A stretch of DNA of 64,000 nt from Sideroxydans sp. CL21 (GTDB lineage: Bacteria; Pseudomonadota; Gammaproteobacteria; Burkholderiales; Gallionellaceae), in assembly GCF_902459525.1 (NCBI RefSeq), contig NZ_LR699166.1, positions 1,438,501-1,502,500 on the forward strand, read 5' to 3'. The position numbers and the translations under genes were made by a program. The notes under the pieces are model-generated. The model ran no database searches, had not been told where the DNA came from, and worked only from the letters and a program-made list of their open reading frames with translations. Positions within the stretch are counted from its first letter, which is position 1; every line of letters starts with the position of its first letter. Positions 19,162-29,157 of the stretch are shown here, one piece after another.

Positions 19162-20180
19162 TGGATACTTCCGGCACCCCCGTTAACGCAAAAAAGGAAC
19201 CTGCGGATCAGCAACAGCCGGTGCTTGATGTCGGCATGACGTTGCGCGAGGCGCGTGAGCGCTTGGGCATGAGCGTGCATGACGTTGCGGATCGGATCAA
19301 GTTTGCCCCGAAGCAGGTTGAAGCATTGGAAGCGAATGATTTTGCGCATTTGCCGGAACCCGCCTTTGTGCGCGGTTTTGTGCGCAGCTACGCTCGTGTG
19401 TTGCACCTGGATGAAGTGGCGCTGATCGCAGCTTTGCCTGCCGATCCTTCCGGACAGGTTGCTGCAAAGGCGCAGGCAGTGAATGCGGTGTTTCCGAACA
19501 TGCAATCATTGCGGCGCATCAATGTGCTGTGGTTGGCCGGCGCACTGGTTGTCGCGCTGGTGCTGGGATTGTTCGTGCTGCTCCATGCAGGCGAGCCGAC
19601 AGCAAAGCCGACCAGGGTCGTCGTCGAACCCGTGACCTTGCCGAAGGCTGAAGTTGAAGTTGCCGTTTCGGCTGTGGCGGAGACCGAGGTGCAGGCGAAA
19701 AATCCTGAAGTCGCACAAGTGATCGAGCCGGATAAAACAGCCGAAAAACCCAAATCTGAACAGCCTGTGGTGAATCCGGCACCGCAGATTGAAGCTGCAT
19801 CCGCGCCGGTGGCGACGGTCAAACAGCCCAAATCATCCAAGCCCAAGCCTGCTGCCGTGCAGCCGCTTGCCCAGATAGAAGCTGCTTCTGCACCTGTGGC
19901 GGCGGACAAGCAGCCCATCCCGCTGGAAGTGCTCAAGCGTCGGCCTCTGCACCTGGTATTCATTGAAAGTGCGTGGGCCGAGGTAATAGATGCTCATGGG
20001 GTAGTTCTTCTGTCGCGGAACAATCCGAGAGGCACCGAGAAATGGGTCGGAGGGCCACGGCACGAGCCGTACGACATATCGATCGCGCATCCGGCCAACG
20101 TTAAATTGTTTTTCAGGGGCAAAGAGATCGATCTCTCGGCGTATGCCGGGATGGATGTTGCGCACCTGAAGGTGGAATAA
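19158..20180 (+). CDS. rodZ: Cell-shape protein RodZ (HTH-TM-DUF4115)
   Basis: 340 residues. N-terminal Cro/CI-type helix-turn-helix ([30 protein letters not shown], about 25-85), a membrane helix at about 121-143, a long Pro/Ala/Lys-rich periplasmic linker holding two copies of IEAASAPVA, and a C-terminal DUF4115 domain. RodZ links MreB to the elongation machinery. Two adjacent ATGs (19158 and 19161) are possible starts; both overlap the pilF stop. Confidence 0.9.
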   Translation: MMDTSGTPVNAKKEPADQQQPVLDVGMTLREARERLGMSVHDVADRIKFAPKQVEALEANDFAHLPEPAFVRGFVRSYARVLHLDEVALIAALPADPSGQVAAKAQAVNAVFPNMQSLRRINVLWLAGALVVALVLGLFVLLHAGEPTAKPTRVVVEPVTLPKAEVEVAVSAVAETEVQAKNPEVAQVIEPDKTAEKPKSEQPVVNPAPQIEAASAPVATVKQPKSSKPKPAAVQPLAQIEAASAPVAADKQPIPLEVLKRRPLHLVFIESAWAEVIDAHGVVLLSRNNPRGTEKWVGGPRHEPYDISIAHPANVKLFFRGKEIDLSAYAGMDVAHLKVE

Positions 20181-20181
20181 G

Positions 20182-21453
20182 ATGAGTCATCCTCCTATCT
20201 CGCGTCGTTCGACGCAGCGCGTGCTTGTTGGCGATATTGCTATCGGCGGCGATACAAATATCGTTGTGCAATCCATGACCAACACCGACACTGTCGATGC
20301 GGAAGGCACGGCACGCCAGGTATTTGAGCTGGCGCAGGCCGGTTCCGAACTGGTTCGTATCACGGTGAATACTTCAGAAGCTGCCGTTCAGGTTCCGCGT
20401 ATCCGCAAGATGCTGGATGACATGGGGTGCGACGTGCCGCTGATCGGCGATTTTCACTACAACGGACACCGCCTGCTGACCGAGTTCCCAGAATGCGCGC
20501 AGGCGCTGGCGAAATACCGCATCAATCCCGGCAACGTGGGCAAGAACCGGAAAGGCGAGGATCAGTTCGCCATGATGATCGGGGTGGCCAGGCAATACGA
20601 CAAACCGGTTCGCATCGGTGTGAATTGGGGCAGCCTGGATCAGGACCTGGTGGTGCGCATGATGGACGAGAACGCCAGGCTGGCGCAGCCCAAAGAAGTT
20701 GCAGAGGTCACACGCGAGGCGCTGATCGTTTCCGCGCTGGACTCTGCCCGGCGCGCCGAGGAACTGGGTCTGGCACATGACCGCATCGTGCTGTCCTGCA
20801 AAGTCAGCGGCGTGCAGGATCTGATCGCCGTATACCGGGAACTGGCGAATCGTTGCGACTACCCCTTGCATCTGGGCTTGACCGAAGCCGGCATGGGTTC
20901 GAAAGGCATCGTGGGTTCCACCGCGGCGCTGGCGGTGCTGTTGCAGCAGGGTATAGGCGACACGATACGCATTTCGCTGACGCCCGAGCCGGGCGGCGCA
21001 CGCACGCAGGAAGTGGTGGTGGCGCAGGAGATCTTGCAGACCATGGGATTGCGTTCGTTCACGCCGATGGTCACCGCATGTCCCGGATGCGGACGCACGA
21101 CGAGCACCGTATTCCAGGAGCTGGCCCAGAGCATCCAGAATTATCTGCGCCAGCAGATGCCGGTATGGCGCGAACAATACAGCGGCGTGGAAGAGATGAC
21201 AGTCGCGGTGATGGGATGCATCGTCAACGGACCCGGCGAAAGCAAGATGGCCAACATCGGCATCAGCCTGCCAGGTACGGGTGAAAATCCGTCCGCACCG
21301 GTATATGTGGACGGTGAAAAAGTCACGACCTTGCGCGGCGACCGCATCGCGCAGGAATTCCAGCAGATCGTGGACGACTATATTGTGCGCAACTATGCCA
21401 GACGCGCGCCGGGCGAGAAGGCCGGCAGGCGCATCGAGATCAAAGCGGTTTGA
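20182..21453 (+). CDS. ispG: 4-hydroxy-3-methylbut-2-en-1-yl diphosphate synthase IspG
   Basis: 423 residues. TIM barrel with [19 protein letters not shown] at the N-terminus and the [4Fe-4S] site near the C-terminus: CPGCGRTT and [13 protein letters not shown] supply the three Cys. Converts MEcPP to HMBPP in the MEP isoprenoid pathway, which also feeds the hopanoid genes at the end of the window. Starts 1 nt after the rodZ stop. Confidence 0.96.
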   Translation: MSHPPISRRSTQRVLVGDIAIGGDTNIVVQSMTNTDTVDAEGTARQVFELAQAGSELVRITVNTSEAAVQVPRIRKMLDDMGCDVPLIGDFHYNGHRLLTEFPECAQALAKYRINPGNVGKNRKGEDQFAMMIGVARQYDKPVRIGVNWGSLDQDLVVRMMDENARLAQPKEVAEVTREALIVSALDSARRAEELGLAHDRIVLSCKVSGVQDLIAVYRELANRCDYPLHLGLTEAGMGSKGIVGSTAALAVLLQQGIGDTIRISLTPEPGGARTQEVVVAQEILQTMGLRSFTPMVTACPGCGRTTSTVFQELAQSIQNYLRQQMPVWREQYSGVEEMTVAVMGCIVNGPGESKMANIGISLPGTGENPSAPVYVDGEKVTTLRGDRIAQEFQQIVDDYIVRNYARRAPGEKAGRRIEIKAV

Positions 21454-21461
21454 GTAAGCAG

Positions 21462-22733
21462 ATGAGCAACGAAACATTACAGGCCGTGCGCGGCATGAAC
21501 GATATTCTGCCGGACGAGGCAGGTTTATGGCTTTGGTTCGAGGACACGGTGCGAGACTGGCTGGAAGGCTACGGCTATCGCAATATCCGCATGCCGCTGG
21601 TGGAGCCGACTGCGCTGTTCAAGCGCGCCATCGGTGAAGTCACCGATATCGTCGAGAAAGAGATGTACAGCTTCGAGGACAGCCTGAATGGCGACCAACT
21701 GACGCTGCGCCCCGAGGGGACAGCTTCCTGCGTGCGTGCGGCATTGCAGCACAATTTGCTGTATAACGCGCCGCAGCGTCTATATTACGGCGGTGCGATG
21801 TTTCGCCACGAGCGTCCGCAGAAGGGGCGCTACCGCCAGTTTCACCAGATCGGCGTGGAAGCGCTGGGTTTTGCCGGGCCGGACATCGATGCCGAGCAGA
21901 TCGTGATGTGCGCGCGGCTCTGGAAAAAATTGGGCATTGGCGATGTGGCCTTGCAGATCAACTCGCTGGGAGATGCGGCTTCCCGCCAGCGTCACCGCGA
22001 AAAGCTGATCGCCTATTTCGAGCGGCACAAGGACGCGCTGGATGCCGATGCGCAGCGTCGTTTGCACAGCAACCCCTTGCGTATCCTGGATACCAAGAAT
22101 CCGGCCATGCAGGAACTGGTGAGCGCGGCACCGAAACTGATGGACGAACTGGAAGAAGATGCCATCGGGCATTTCGAGGCAGTGCAGGCGATCCTTAAAC
22201 AACATGGCATCGGGTTCGAGATCAACCCGAGACTGGTGCGCGGACTGGACTACTATAACCGCACAGTGTTCGAATGGGTCACGACACGCCTCGGTGCGCA
22301 GGGAACAATCTGTGCCGGAGGCCGTTATGACGGCCTTGTCGAGCAGATCGGCGGGAAACCGGCACCGGCGTGCGGGTTTGCAATGGGGGTGGAACGCCTG
22401 CTGGCTTTGTTGCAGGAAAGCGGCATGCAGAACCCCGCTGCGCCCCTGGATGTATATGTGGTGCATCAGGGCGAGCAGGCGCGGAGTCTGGCCTGGCGTG
22501 CGGCAGAGGATCTGCGCGATGGCGGGTTGCGCGTGCTGTTGCATTGCGGCGGCGGCAGCTTCAAGTCGCAGATGAAAAAAGCCGACGGCAGTGCGGCAGT
22601 ATGCGCGGTCATCATCGGCGATGACGAAGCGGCAGCGAATGCCGTCATGCTCAAACCCTTGCGCGGGGGAGCAGAACAACAGCGCGTTGGAATGGATGAT
22701 TTGCAGCAAAAAGTTCGTGAATTGATCAAGTGA
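21462..22733 (+). CDS. hisS: Histidyl-tRNA synthetase
   Basis: 423 residues. Class II motifs: motif 2 [18 protein letters not shown], histidine-specific [13 protein letters not shown] and AGGRYDGL, motif 3 GFAMGVERL, then the anticodon-binding domain. Starts at ATG 21462; a TTG at 21450 overlapping ispG is less likely. Conserved ispG-hisS order. Confidence 0.96.
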   Translation: MSNETLQAVRGMNDILPDEAGLWLWFEDTVRDWLEGYGYRNIRMPLVEPTALFKRAIGEVTDIVEKEMYSFEDSLNGDQLTLRPEGTASCVRAALQHNLLYNAPQRLYYGGAMFRHERPQKGRYRQFHQIGVEALGFAGPDIDAEQIVMCARLWKKLGIGDVALQINSLGDAASRQRHREKLIAYFERHKDALDADAQRRLHSNPLRILDTKNPAMQELVSAAPKLMDELEEDAIGHFEAVQAILKQHGIGFEINPRLVRGLDYYNRTVFEWVTTRLGAQGTICAGGRYDGLVEQIGGKPAPACGFAMGVERLLALLQESGMQNPAAPLDVYVVHQGEQARSLAWRAAEDLRDGGLRVLLHCGGGSFKSQMKKADGSAAVCAVIIGDDEAAANAVMLKPLRGGAEQQRVGMDDLQQKVRELIK

Positions 22734-22743
22734 GGAAATGAAA

Positions 22744-23382
22744 ATGTCTAGTTTGGATCTGCAGGAACAAGAACAGGTGGATGAGCTCAAGGCCTGGTGG
22801 AAAGAAAATGGCAAGTGGGTCATTGGCATTCTGGTGATCGGCCTGCTCGGTTTTTCGGGCACCATGTACTGGAAAAACTACCAGTCCAGTCAGGCTGCGG
22901 AAGCTGCGAAACTGTATGCCGAAGTGGTCAAGCAAGCCGCCTCCAACGATGCCAAACGCATCGGCGACGCGGCGGATGCGCTGGTCAGCCGCTATGGCAG
23001 CAGCGCTTACGCGCCCCGCGCGGAACTGCTGGCAGCGCAGGCCAGTTTGCAGGCACACGATGTGGCGCATGCCACGGTGCAATTGCAGTGGGTGATCGAA
23101 CATGCGAATGAAACAGACTTGCAGGATACGGCACGCCTGAAACTGGCGAGCGTATTGCTCGACGAGAAAAAATACGATGACGCGCTCAAATTGCTTGACG
23201 CCGCGCATCCCGAGTCTTTCACGGGGCTTTACGCCGATCTTCGGGGCGATGTGTTGAGCGCACAAGGCAAGACAGCCGAGGCGCGTGCCGCATACCAGCA
23301 AGCCTACGATAAGATCGATGCCAAGAACTCATATCGCAACCTGATCCAACTGAAAATGGACGGCCTGGGCAACGCCAAATGA
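22744..23382 (+). CDS. yfgM: YfgM-family TPR-like membrane protein (Sec translocon ancillary)
   Basis: 212 residues. Short cytoplasmic N-terminus (EQEQVDELKAWWKENGKW), one membrane helix (about 25-43), then a periplasmic TPR-like region with many alanines. YfgM works with PpiD near SecYEG in E. coli. The first ATG (22738) nearly touches the GAGGA, whereas ATG 22744 has 7-nt spacing and is preferred. Overlaps bamB by ATGA. Confidence 0.88.
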   Translation: MSSLDLQEQEQVDELKAWWKENGKWVIGILVIGLLGFSGTMYWKNYQSSQAAEAAKLYAEVVKQAASNDAKRIGDAADALVSRYGSSAYAPRAELLAAQASLQAHDVAHATVQLQWVIEHANETDLQDTARLKLASVLLDEKKYDDALKLLDAAHPESFTGLYADLRGDVLSAQGKTAEARAAYQQAYDKIDAKNSYRNLIQLKMDGLGNAK

Positions 23383-24509
23383 AATTGCAACGTCAATTCG
23401 CCGTCATGCTGCTGCCTGTCTTGATGGCTGCCTGCAGCAGCGACAAACCGACCATAGAACCCACCAAGCTGGTGGATTTCAAGGCTACCACCAAGATTGA
23501 CGTGCGCTGGAAAGCCGACGTTGGTGGCGCAGGTTTGAGCGAACTGTTTCCTGCGGTGACGCGCGAAGCGGTATTTGCGGCGAATGCAAAAGGCAATATC
23601 TTTCGTTTCGACCGCAATACCGGCAAACAGTCATGGCGTATCGATAGCGGTTTTGAAATAACCGGTGGAGTTGGCGCGGGTGAAGGATTGGTATTGGTTG
23701 GCGGCGGGAAAGGTGAACTTGCCGCGTTCGACGAAGATACCGGCCAGTTGCAATGGAAGGTCAAGGTTTCAAGCGAGGTACTGGCTGCGCCCATGATCGC
23801 CGACGGCATTGTGGTGGTACGCACCGGCAACCAGCGCATCACCGGTTTGAGCGCGAAAGACGGCAGCCGCCTGTGGTTATATGAACGCGCTACCCCCACG
23901 CTGATCGTGCGCAGTCATGCCAGTGTGGTGATACGCAACGACCTGGTTTATGCGGGCTTCGCGGCAGGGAAATTGGCGGCGATCGGCCTGAAGAATGGCG
24001 TGGTGGTGTGGGAGTCCTCGGTTTCGCAGCCGCGCGGCAGCACCGAACTGGAACGCATCAGCGACATCACCAGTCTGCCGGTGGTGGAGGATGCCCAGGT
24101 TTGCGCGGTCGCCTTCCAGGGAAGCATGGCCTGTTTCGATGCCGTGCAGGGTGGCGCATTGTGGACGCGCGACATCGCCAGCGAAAAAGGCCTGGCGATT
24201 TCCGGCAAGAATCTGTATATCACCGATTCCGACAGCAATGTGCTGGCGCTGGACAAAAGCACAGGTGCAACAATATGGAAGAACAACCAGCTCACGAATC
24301 GCAAAGTAACAGCCGCTTACCCGCTGGACGACTATCTGGTGGTGGGCGATTATGAAGGCTACCTGCATGTGCTGAAAAGCGACGACGGCAGTTTTGTCGC
24401 GCGCAGCAAAACCGATGGCAGCGCGATCCAGGATGCACCTGTCACTCTGGGTGACGGTGCCTTGGTTCAAACCAGCGGCGGCGAACTGTACTCCATCGCT
24501 ATCCACTAA
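23379..24509 (+). CDS. bamB: Outer membrane assembly lipoprotein BamB
   Basis: 376 residues. Lipoprotein signal with lipobox LMAAC (Cys19), then a beta-propeller of PQQ-type blades (GNIFRFDRNTGKQSWR, GELAAFDEDTGQLQWK, VLALDKSTGATIWK). Member of the BAM complex that inserts outer membrane proteins. Between yfgM and der as in most proteobacteria. Confidence 0.94.
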   Translation: MKLQRQFAVMLLPVLMAACSSDKPTIEPTKLVDFKATTKIDVRWKADVGGAGLSELFPAVTREAVFAANAKGNIFRFDRNTGKQSWRIDSGFEITGGVGAGEGLVLVGGGKGELAAFDEDTGQLQWKVKVSSEVLAAPMIADGIVVVRTGNQRITGLSAKDGSRLWLYERATPTLIVRSHASVVIRNDLVYAGFAAGKLAAIGLKNGVVVWESSVSQPRGSTELERISDITSLPVVEDAQVCAVAFQGSMACFDAVQGGALWTRDIASEKGLAISGKNLYITDSDSNVLALDKSTGATIWKNNQLTNRKVTAAYPLDDYLVVGDYEGYLHVLKSDDGSFVARSKTDGSAIQDAPVTLGDGALVQTSGGELYSIAIH

Positions 24510-24515
24510 AAGAAA

Positions 24516-25913
24516 ATGTTACCTACTCTCGTACTCGTCGGCCGTCCCAATGTGGGTAAATCCACTTTATTCAATCGCCTCACGCGCAGCCGTGATGCGC
24601 TGGTGGCGGACTTGCCCGGATTGACCCGCGACCGACACTACGGGCGCGGTCGCGTGGGCGAACGGCCCTATCTGGTCGTTGATACCGGCGGTCTGGAGCC
24701 GGTCGCCAAGGAGGGCATCCTGCATGAGATGGCCAAGCAGACACGGCAGGCGGTGGACGAGGCGGATATGGTCCTGTTCATCGTCGATGGTCGGGACGGG
24801 GTAACGCCGCAGGACCGCATCATCGCCACCCAGCTGCGCAAGACAGGTCGTCCGCTGTTGTTGCTGGTGAACAAATCAGAGGGTATGCAGAGTGCGCGTG
24901 CCACCGTGGATTTCCACGAACTCGGACTGGGTACGCCAATCCCCATTTCTTCCGCGCACGGCGACAATGTCGCCGAGATGATCGAAGTCGCGCTGGATGA
25001 ACTACCGGCCACCGAAGCGGAAGTCGAAGAAAAATCCGATCATCCAAAACTCGCCATCGTCGGTCGCCCGAACGTGGGCAAATCCACGCTGGTGAATGCC
25101 ATTCTCGGCGAAGAGCGCGTCATTGCCTTCGACCAGCCTGGCACCACGCGCGATTCGATCTACATCGATTTCGAACGCGAGGGAAAGAAATACACCATCA
25201 TCGACACCGCCGGCGTGCGCCGTCGCGGTAAAGTTGACGAGGCAGTCGAAAAATTCTCGGTGGTGAAGACGCTGCAGGCCATCGAGGATGCCAATGTCGT
25301 GGTGCTGGTGGTGGATGCCCGCGACCAGATCACCGAGCAGGATGCGCACCTTGCCGATTTTGTGCTGCAAGCCGGACGCGCGCTGGTGCTCGCAGTGAAC
25401 AAGTGGGACGGCCTGGACGAATACAAACGCGACACGACCAAGCGCGACATCGAACGCAAGCTGCATTTCCTGAATTTTGCCAAGCACCACTTCATTTCCG
25501 CACTGAACGGGACGGGTGTGGATGCGCTGCTGAAATCGGTGAACCAGGCTTACACGGCTGCCATGGCCAAGCTTCCCACGCCGCAACTCACCCGGGTGCT
25601 GGAAGAGGCGTTGCAGAAGCAACAGCCGCCGCGCGTGGGCAGTTTCCGTCCCAAGATGCGCTATGCCCATCAGGGCGGCAGCAATCCGCCGCTCATCATC
25701 ATCCACGGCAGCGCGCTGGACAAAGTGCCCGACAGTTATCGCCGTTTTCTGGAGGCGACCTTTTGCGATGCATTCAAGCTGCAAGGCACTCCGTTGCGCA
25801 TCGAATTCAAATCCGGCAAGAACCCTTTCGCGGACAAGAAGCATGTGCTTACAGAGAGCGAGCAACGTGCCGCCCATCGCGCACGTATCCGCGGGCGCAG
25901 GCTGTACGGTTAG
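24516..25913 (+). CDS. der: Ribosome biogenesis GTPase Der (EngA)
   Basis: 465 residues with two GTPase domains: first G1 [15 protein letters not shown] with NKSE, second G1 [15 protein letters not shown] (about residue 185) with [10 protein letters not shown] and NKWD, then a KH-like domain ending in RIRGRRLYG. Acts in 50S subunit maturation. Six nt after bamB. Confidence 0.96.
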   Translation: MLPTLVLVGRPNVGKSTLFNRLTRSRDALVADLPGLTRDRHYGRGRVGERPYLVVDTGGLEPVAKEGILHEMAKQTRQAVDEADMVLFIVDGRDGVTPQDRIIATQLRKTGRPLLLLVNKSEGMQSARATVDFHELGLGTPIPISSAHGDNVAEMIEVALDELPATEAEVEEKSDHPKLAIVGRPNVGKSTLVNAILGEERVIAFDQPGTTRDSIYIDFEREGKKYTIIDTAGVRRRGKVDEAVEKFSVVKTLQAIEDANVVVLVVDARDQITEQDAHLADFVLQAGRALVLAVNKWDGLDEYKRDTTKRDIERKLHFLNFAKHHFISALNGTGVDALLKSVNQAYTAAMAKLPTPQLTRVLEEALQKQQPPRVGSFRPKMRYAHQGGSNPPLIIIHGSALDKVPDSYRRFLEATFCDAFKLQGTPLRIEFKSGKNPFADKKHVLTESEQRAAHRARIRGRRLYG

Positions 25914-25955
25914 TTGCCATCAATTTTGCCGATTTTTTTATTGGGATAATCGAGC

Positions 25956-26657
25956 ATGAACCAATCGGATAACGAGATGAGCGGTTTCTTGGCAGAACTG
26001 GCCAGTGAGGCGTCGCAAAAGCTGGAAGCGAAACGCGCACAGCAGCAAGACCGTCAGACGACGACACAAAGCGTGAATGATGCTCTGGAACGGTCGTTTC
26101 ATTTTTTCAACCTGTTCACCAAACATTTGAATGCTCTCGAGCCTGACGTTCCCCGTATCTATGCGTTGGACGGCAGAGCCCAATTCTCCCGGTTGAAATG
26201 GAAATACGGGATGGTCGAATTTCGCAAGCAAAGCCTGGCGGATAATGCGCTGATGGATTATGTGAATTTTCAGGTACGGCTGACCGTTCCTGAACCGGTT
26301 AAAGTCACTCGCCGCTGGGAGCAGTATGACGAGTTAAAGCAAGATATACAGGCTTTCGGGCTGAAGCCGGTTGAAGACATGCATGAAATGTGGCGGAACC
26401 GCCCGCAGAAAGTGACCTTTCAGGTAAGTTTCGAGCCGGAGTTTCTGATCTGGATGCGTTTTCAGGGCAATTATGCTGATGGCACTGTCGATCTGGAATG
26501 TAATAACCTTGATGGTTTCGGTGAAATGAAGGCCAAGTTGAAACCTGAACAGTTGCAAGCCGGAACGTTTGACGATATTGGCCGATTTTTGATGGGGCGT
26601 TCAAGTTCACTGCCCCAAGAACTGGAACTGAAGCGTGACCTTTCCCGGAATCGGTAA
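25956..26657 (+). CDS. Hypothetical protein, 233 residues
   Basis: I do not recognise it. Predicted soluble: a charged helical N-terminus (about 10-50, Q/K/A-rich), then a mixed alpha/beta body rich in aromatic residues (LERSFHFFNLFTKHLN, EMWRNRPQKVTFQVSFEPEF) with no metal or nucleotide motif. It lies 42 nt after der, where most betaproteobacteria continue directly toward hfq. Codon use looks like a resident gene. Confidence 0.6.
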   Translation: MNQSDNEMSGFLAELASEASQKLEAKRAQQQDRQTTTQSVNDALERSFHFFNLFTKHLNALEPDVPRIYALDGRAQFSRLKWKYGMVEFRKQSLADNALMDYVNFQVRLTVPEPVKVTRRWEQYDELKQDIQAFGLKPVEDMHEMWRNRPQKVTFQVSFEPEFLIWMRFQGNYADGTVDLECNNLDGFGEMKAKLKPEQLQAGTFDDIGRFLMGRSSSLPQELELKRDLSRNR

Positions 26658-26749
26658 TCAGTAAGAAGACTTCTGCACTCGCTCAAGTAACGCTGATTCA
26701 AGCCGCAATAATAAGCAAGCAGCTAACATCCGCATTGCAGGAGGTCGAG

Positions 26750-26881
26750 ATGAAATACTTATTATCGGGTTTGATAATCACACTGGTCTTGACGACATTC
26801 ATGGTTGCTTTCATGACAAGCGCAGTCGTTGCAGAGTTGCGTGAGTGGGTCGCCAGGGGGCGAACCGGGCGCCGGGATTAA
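26750..26881 (+). CDS. Small single-helix membrane protein, 43 residues
   Basis: Starts with ATG 26750 six nt after a very strong GCAGGAGG. One hydrophobic helix (LLSGLIITLVLTTFMVAFM) followed by SAVVAELREWVARGRTGRRD, a basic tail on the cytoplasmic side. The ideal ribosome site, the clean helix and basic tail argue that it is real. Function unknown. Confidence 0.55.
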   Translation: MKYLLSGLIITLVLTTFMVAFMTSAVVAELREWVARGRTGRRD

Positions 26882-26907
26882 TGCGAACAAGCGTCGAAGG
26901 CCCTTGC

Positions 26908-26936
26908 TTGACGATACATACAGAAATCTGTATTGT
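26908..26936 (+). promoter_or_regulatory. vapBC promoter with palindromic operator
   Basis: -35 TTGACG (26908-26913), 17-nt spacer, -10 TATTGT (26931-26936), then ATG of vapB at 26943. The spacer holds a palindrome ATACAGA-AA-TCTGTAT (26918-26933) that also covers half of the -10, a natural site for autorepression by the antitoxin. Confidence 0.6.
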
Positions 26937-26942
26937 ATTTGC

Positions 26943-27191
26943 ATGAAAACCACTCTCGACATTAACGATTCCCTGCTTGCCAATGCGAAGGCTCTTGCTG
27001 CGCAGCAGCGAACAACCCTGACACGGTTGATTGAGGAAGGATTACAACTTCGCCTCCGCTCTTCCTCAGTCTCTAACAAGGTGAGTAAACAAAAAAAATT
27101 GCCAGTCTTTAAGGGACAAGGCGGGCTCGTTGTTGGCCTAAATCCGCTTAGCAATAAATCAATGCTGGATGCGGCTGACGATGACGCCTGA
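26943..27191 (+). CDS. vapB: VapB-type antitoxin
   Basis: 82 residues. The N-terminal MKTTLDINDSLLANAKALA..RTTLTRLIEEGL is the ribbon-helix-helix pattern of VapB/DUF2191 antitoxins; the acidic C-terminus (MLDAADDDA) would wrap the toxin. Overlaps vapC by 11 nt. The start is only 6 nt from the predicted -10, so the transcript may have almost no leader. Confidence 0.82.
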   Translation: MKTTLDINDSLLANAKALAAQQRTTLTRLIEEGLQLRLRSSSVSNKVSKQKKLPVFKGQGGLVVGLNPLSNKSMLDAADDDA

Positions 27192-27618
27192 TGTCAATGT
27201 GTTGATTGCCGCGTCACGGAGTGATCATCCTCAACACAAGATAGCCTATGCATGCCTGGATAAAGCCATAATAGCTTGTGCAGGAGGGGCGAGTCTGAAG
27301 CTGATGCCTATGGTTGTTGCCAGTTTTTTAAGGTTGGTTACAAATTCGAAAATATTCGTTCAACCAACACCAGTGGAAGATGCCGTGGGCTTTCTGGATG
27401 CGCTCCTGGAAGTTCCCGGAGTGGAAATACCATCGCTCGGGGCAGAGTGGCCGATGCTGCGCCAACTCTGCATCCAGAAAAGGTTGGCCGCGAACGATAT
27501 TCCTGATGCTTGGCTCGCTGCTGCGGCAATTCAACTCGGCGAACACCTTATCACCTTCGATACCGATTTCAAAAAACTGCTAAGCCGGACTCAAGTGACC
27601 GTTCTTATTCCGGACTAA
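27181..27618 (+). CDS. vapC: VapC-type PIN-domain ribonuclease toxin
   Basis: 145 residues. PIN domain acidic residues are visible: TPDVNVLIAAS (first Asp), LAANDIPDAWLAAAAIQ and LITFDTDFKKLL near the C-terminus. VapC toxins cleave tRNA or rRNA; the target here is unknown. ATG 27181 gives the usual short M-x-x-D start; an upstream ATG (27169) would only lengthen the overlap with vapB. Confidence 0.83.
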   Translation: MTPDVNVLIAASRSDHPQHKIAYACLDKAIIACAGGASLKLMPMVVASFLRLVTNSKIFVQPTPVEDAVGFLDALLEVPGVEIPSLGAEWPMLRQLCIQKRLAANDIPDAWLAAAAIQLGEHLITFDTDFKKLLSRTQVTVLIPD

Positions 27619-27762
27619 CTTCCCAATGCTCAAGACAAAAGGATCCCAAGGGGAATCCGGGTGTCGTGACCGATTTGAAAAAGCGCTCAAGGCTACGAGC
27701 CCTTCCGTAGCAGCCTGTTTTCCAGTAAAGTACCCGCCCCAAGAACTACAAGAGCAAACAAC

Positions 27763-27993
27763 ATGAGTGCAAAAGGGCAACAACTACAAGACCCGTTCCT
27801 GAACGCATTGCGCAAGGAACATGTGCAGGTCGCCATTTATCTGGTCAACGGCATCAAACTTCAAGGCCAGGTCGAATCGTTCGATCAATATGTGGTACTG
27901 CTGAAAAACACCGTCACCCAGATGGTTTACAAGCACGCCATTTCAACCATCGTCCCCGCACGCGCCGTCACCATCCCGTACGACGCCGAGTAA
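27763..27993 (+). CDS. hfq: RNA chaperone Hfq
   Basis: 76 residues. Sm1 region [32 protein letters not shown] and Sm2 [13 protein letters not shown]. Hexameric chaperone for small RNA-mRNA pairing. The short C-terminus (VTIPYDAE) lacks the long tail of enteric Hfq. The stop overlaps hflX by 1 nt. Confidence 0.97.
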   Translation: MSAKGQQLQDPFLNALRKEHVQVAIYLVNGIKLQGQVESFDQYVVLLKNTVTQMVYKHAISTIVPARAVTIPYDAE

Positions 27994-29135
27994 TGCACGA
28001 GTCAACGACTGCCGCCAATACGGCGGTGTTGGTCAGTCTGGATTTCGGCGCACCGGATTACGCAGAAAGTTTGGAAGAGTTACGTTTGCTGGCAGAAAGC
28101 GCCGGTGTGCGCACCCTTGCGCTGGTAGAAGGCAAGCGGCAACGCCCCGACGCCTCTACTTTTGCAGGCAGCGGCAAGGTGGATGAGATCGCAGCTTTGG
28201 TCGAGGAGCTGGAGGCGCCGCTGGTCATCTTCAATCACGACCTGTCTCCCGCGCAGATGCGCAACCTTACCGCCAAAATACAGACACGCGTGATCGATCG
28301 CACCATGCTGATTCTGGATATCTTCGCGCTGCGCGCGCAGAGCCACGAAGGCAAGGTGCAGGTCGAGCTGGCGCAGCTCAAGTATTTATCCACGCGTCTG
28401 GTCGGCATGAACATGGATATGGGGCAGCAGAAGTTTGCCGTGGGCGCGCGCGGCCCCGGCGAAACGCAATTGGAACTGGACAGGCGCAAACTGGATCGGC
28501 GGGTGCATCTGCTCAATGAGCGGTTGAAACAGCTCAAACGTCATCGCGAACTGCAGCGCAAGGCGCGCAGCCGTTCCGATGTGATGTCGGTCTCCATCGT
28601 CGGCTACACCAATGCCGGGAAGTCCACGCTGTTCAACCGTTTGACCAATGCCAACGTCTATGTCGCCAACCAGTTGTTTGCCACACTGGACACCACGGCA
28701 CGCAAGATATTCCTGGAAGGCGACAGCCACCGGCAAGTCGTGCTGTCCGACACCGTGGGCTTTATCCGCCATCTGCCGCACGGCCTGGTGGCGGCTTTTC
28801 GCAGCACGCTGGAAGAGACCGCCCAGGCCGACCTGTTGCTGCATGTGGTGGACGTGAACAGCCCGGAACGGCACGACCAGGTGGCCGAAGTGAACAAGGT
28901 ACTGGCCGAAATCGGGGCGCAGAATATTCCGCAGATCGTGGTCTACAACAAGATCGACCTGCAGGGCCTTGATGCGGGCGTGAAGCGCGACGAATATGGT
29001 AAAATCGCCAGCATTCATTTGAGCGCAATCACGGGTGCAGGTTTGGCCGAATTGCGGGCCGCGCTGGCCGAAGTGCGCGATACGCCTGAATCGGATGTGC
29101 AAGTGCAGGAATGGCATCCCCTGAATAACAATTGA
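27993..29135 (+). CDS. hflX: Ribosome-splitting GTPase HflX
   Basis: 380 residues. N-terminal HflX domain (KRQRPDASTFAGSGKVDEI, FNHDLSPAQMRNL), a Gly-rich GPGETQLELDRRKLDRR segment, then the G domain: G1 [26 protein letters not shown] and NKID. Splits stalled ribosomes under stress. hfq-hflX-hflK-hflC is a classic order. Confidence 0.96.
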   Translation: MHESTTAANTAVLVSLDFGAPDYAESLEELRLLAESAGVRTLALVEGKRQRPDASTFAGSGKVDEIAALVEELEAPLVIFNHDLSPAQMRNLTAKIQTRVIDRTMLILDIFALRAQSHEGKVQVELAQLKYLSTRLVGMNMDMGQQKFAVGARGPGETQLELDRRKLDRRVHLLNERLKQLKRHRELQRKARSRSDVMSVSIVGYTNAGKSTLFNRLTNANVYVANQLFATLDTTARKIFLEGDSHRQVVLSDTVGFIRHLPHGLVAAFRSTLEETAQADLLLHVVDVNSPERHDQVAEVNKVLAEIGAQNIPQIVVYNKIDLQGLDAGVKRDEYGKIASIHLSAITGAGLAELRAALAEVRDTPESDVQVQEWHPLNNN

Positions 29136-29157
29136 TTTGACCTAAAGGTAACGGACT

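Noticed and set aside
24516-25913. Programmed frameshift or fusion in der because of two GTPase domains
   Set aside because: Two GTPase domains are normal for Der.
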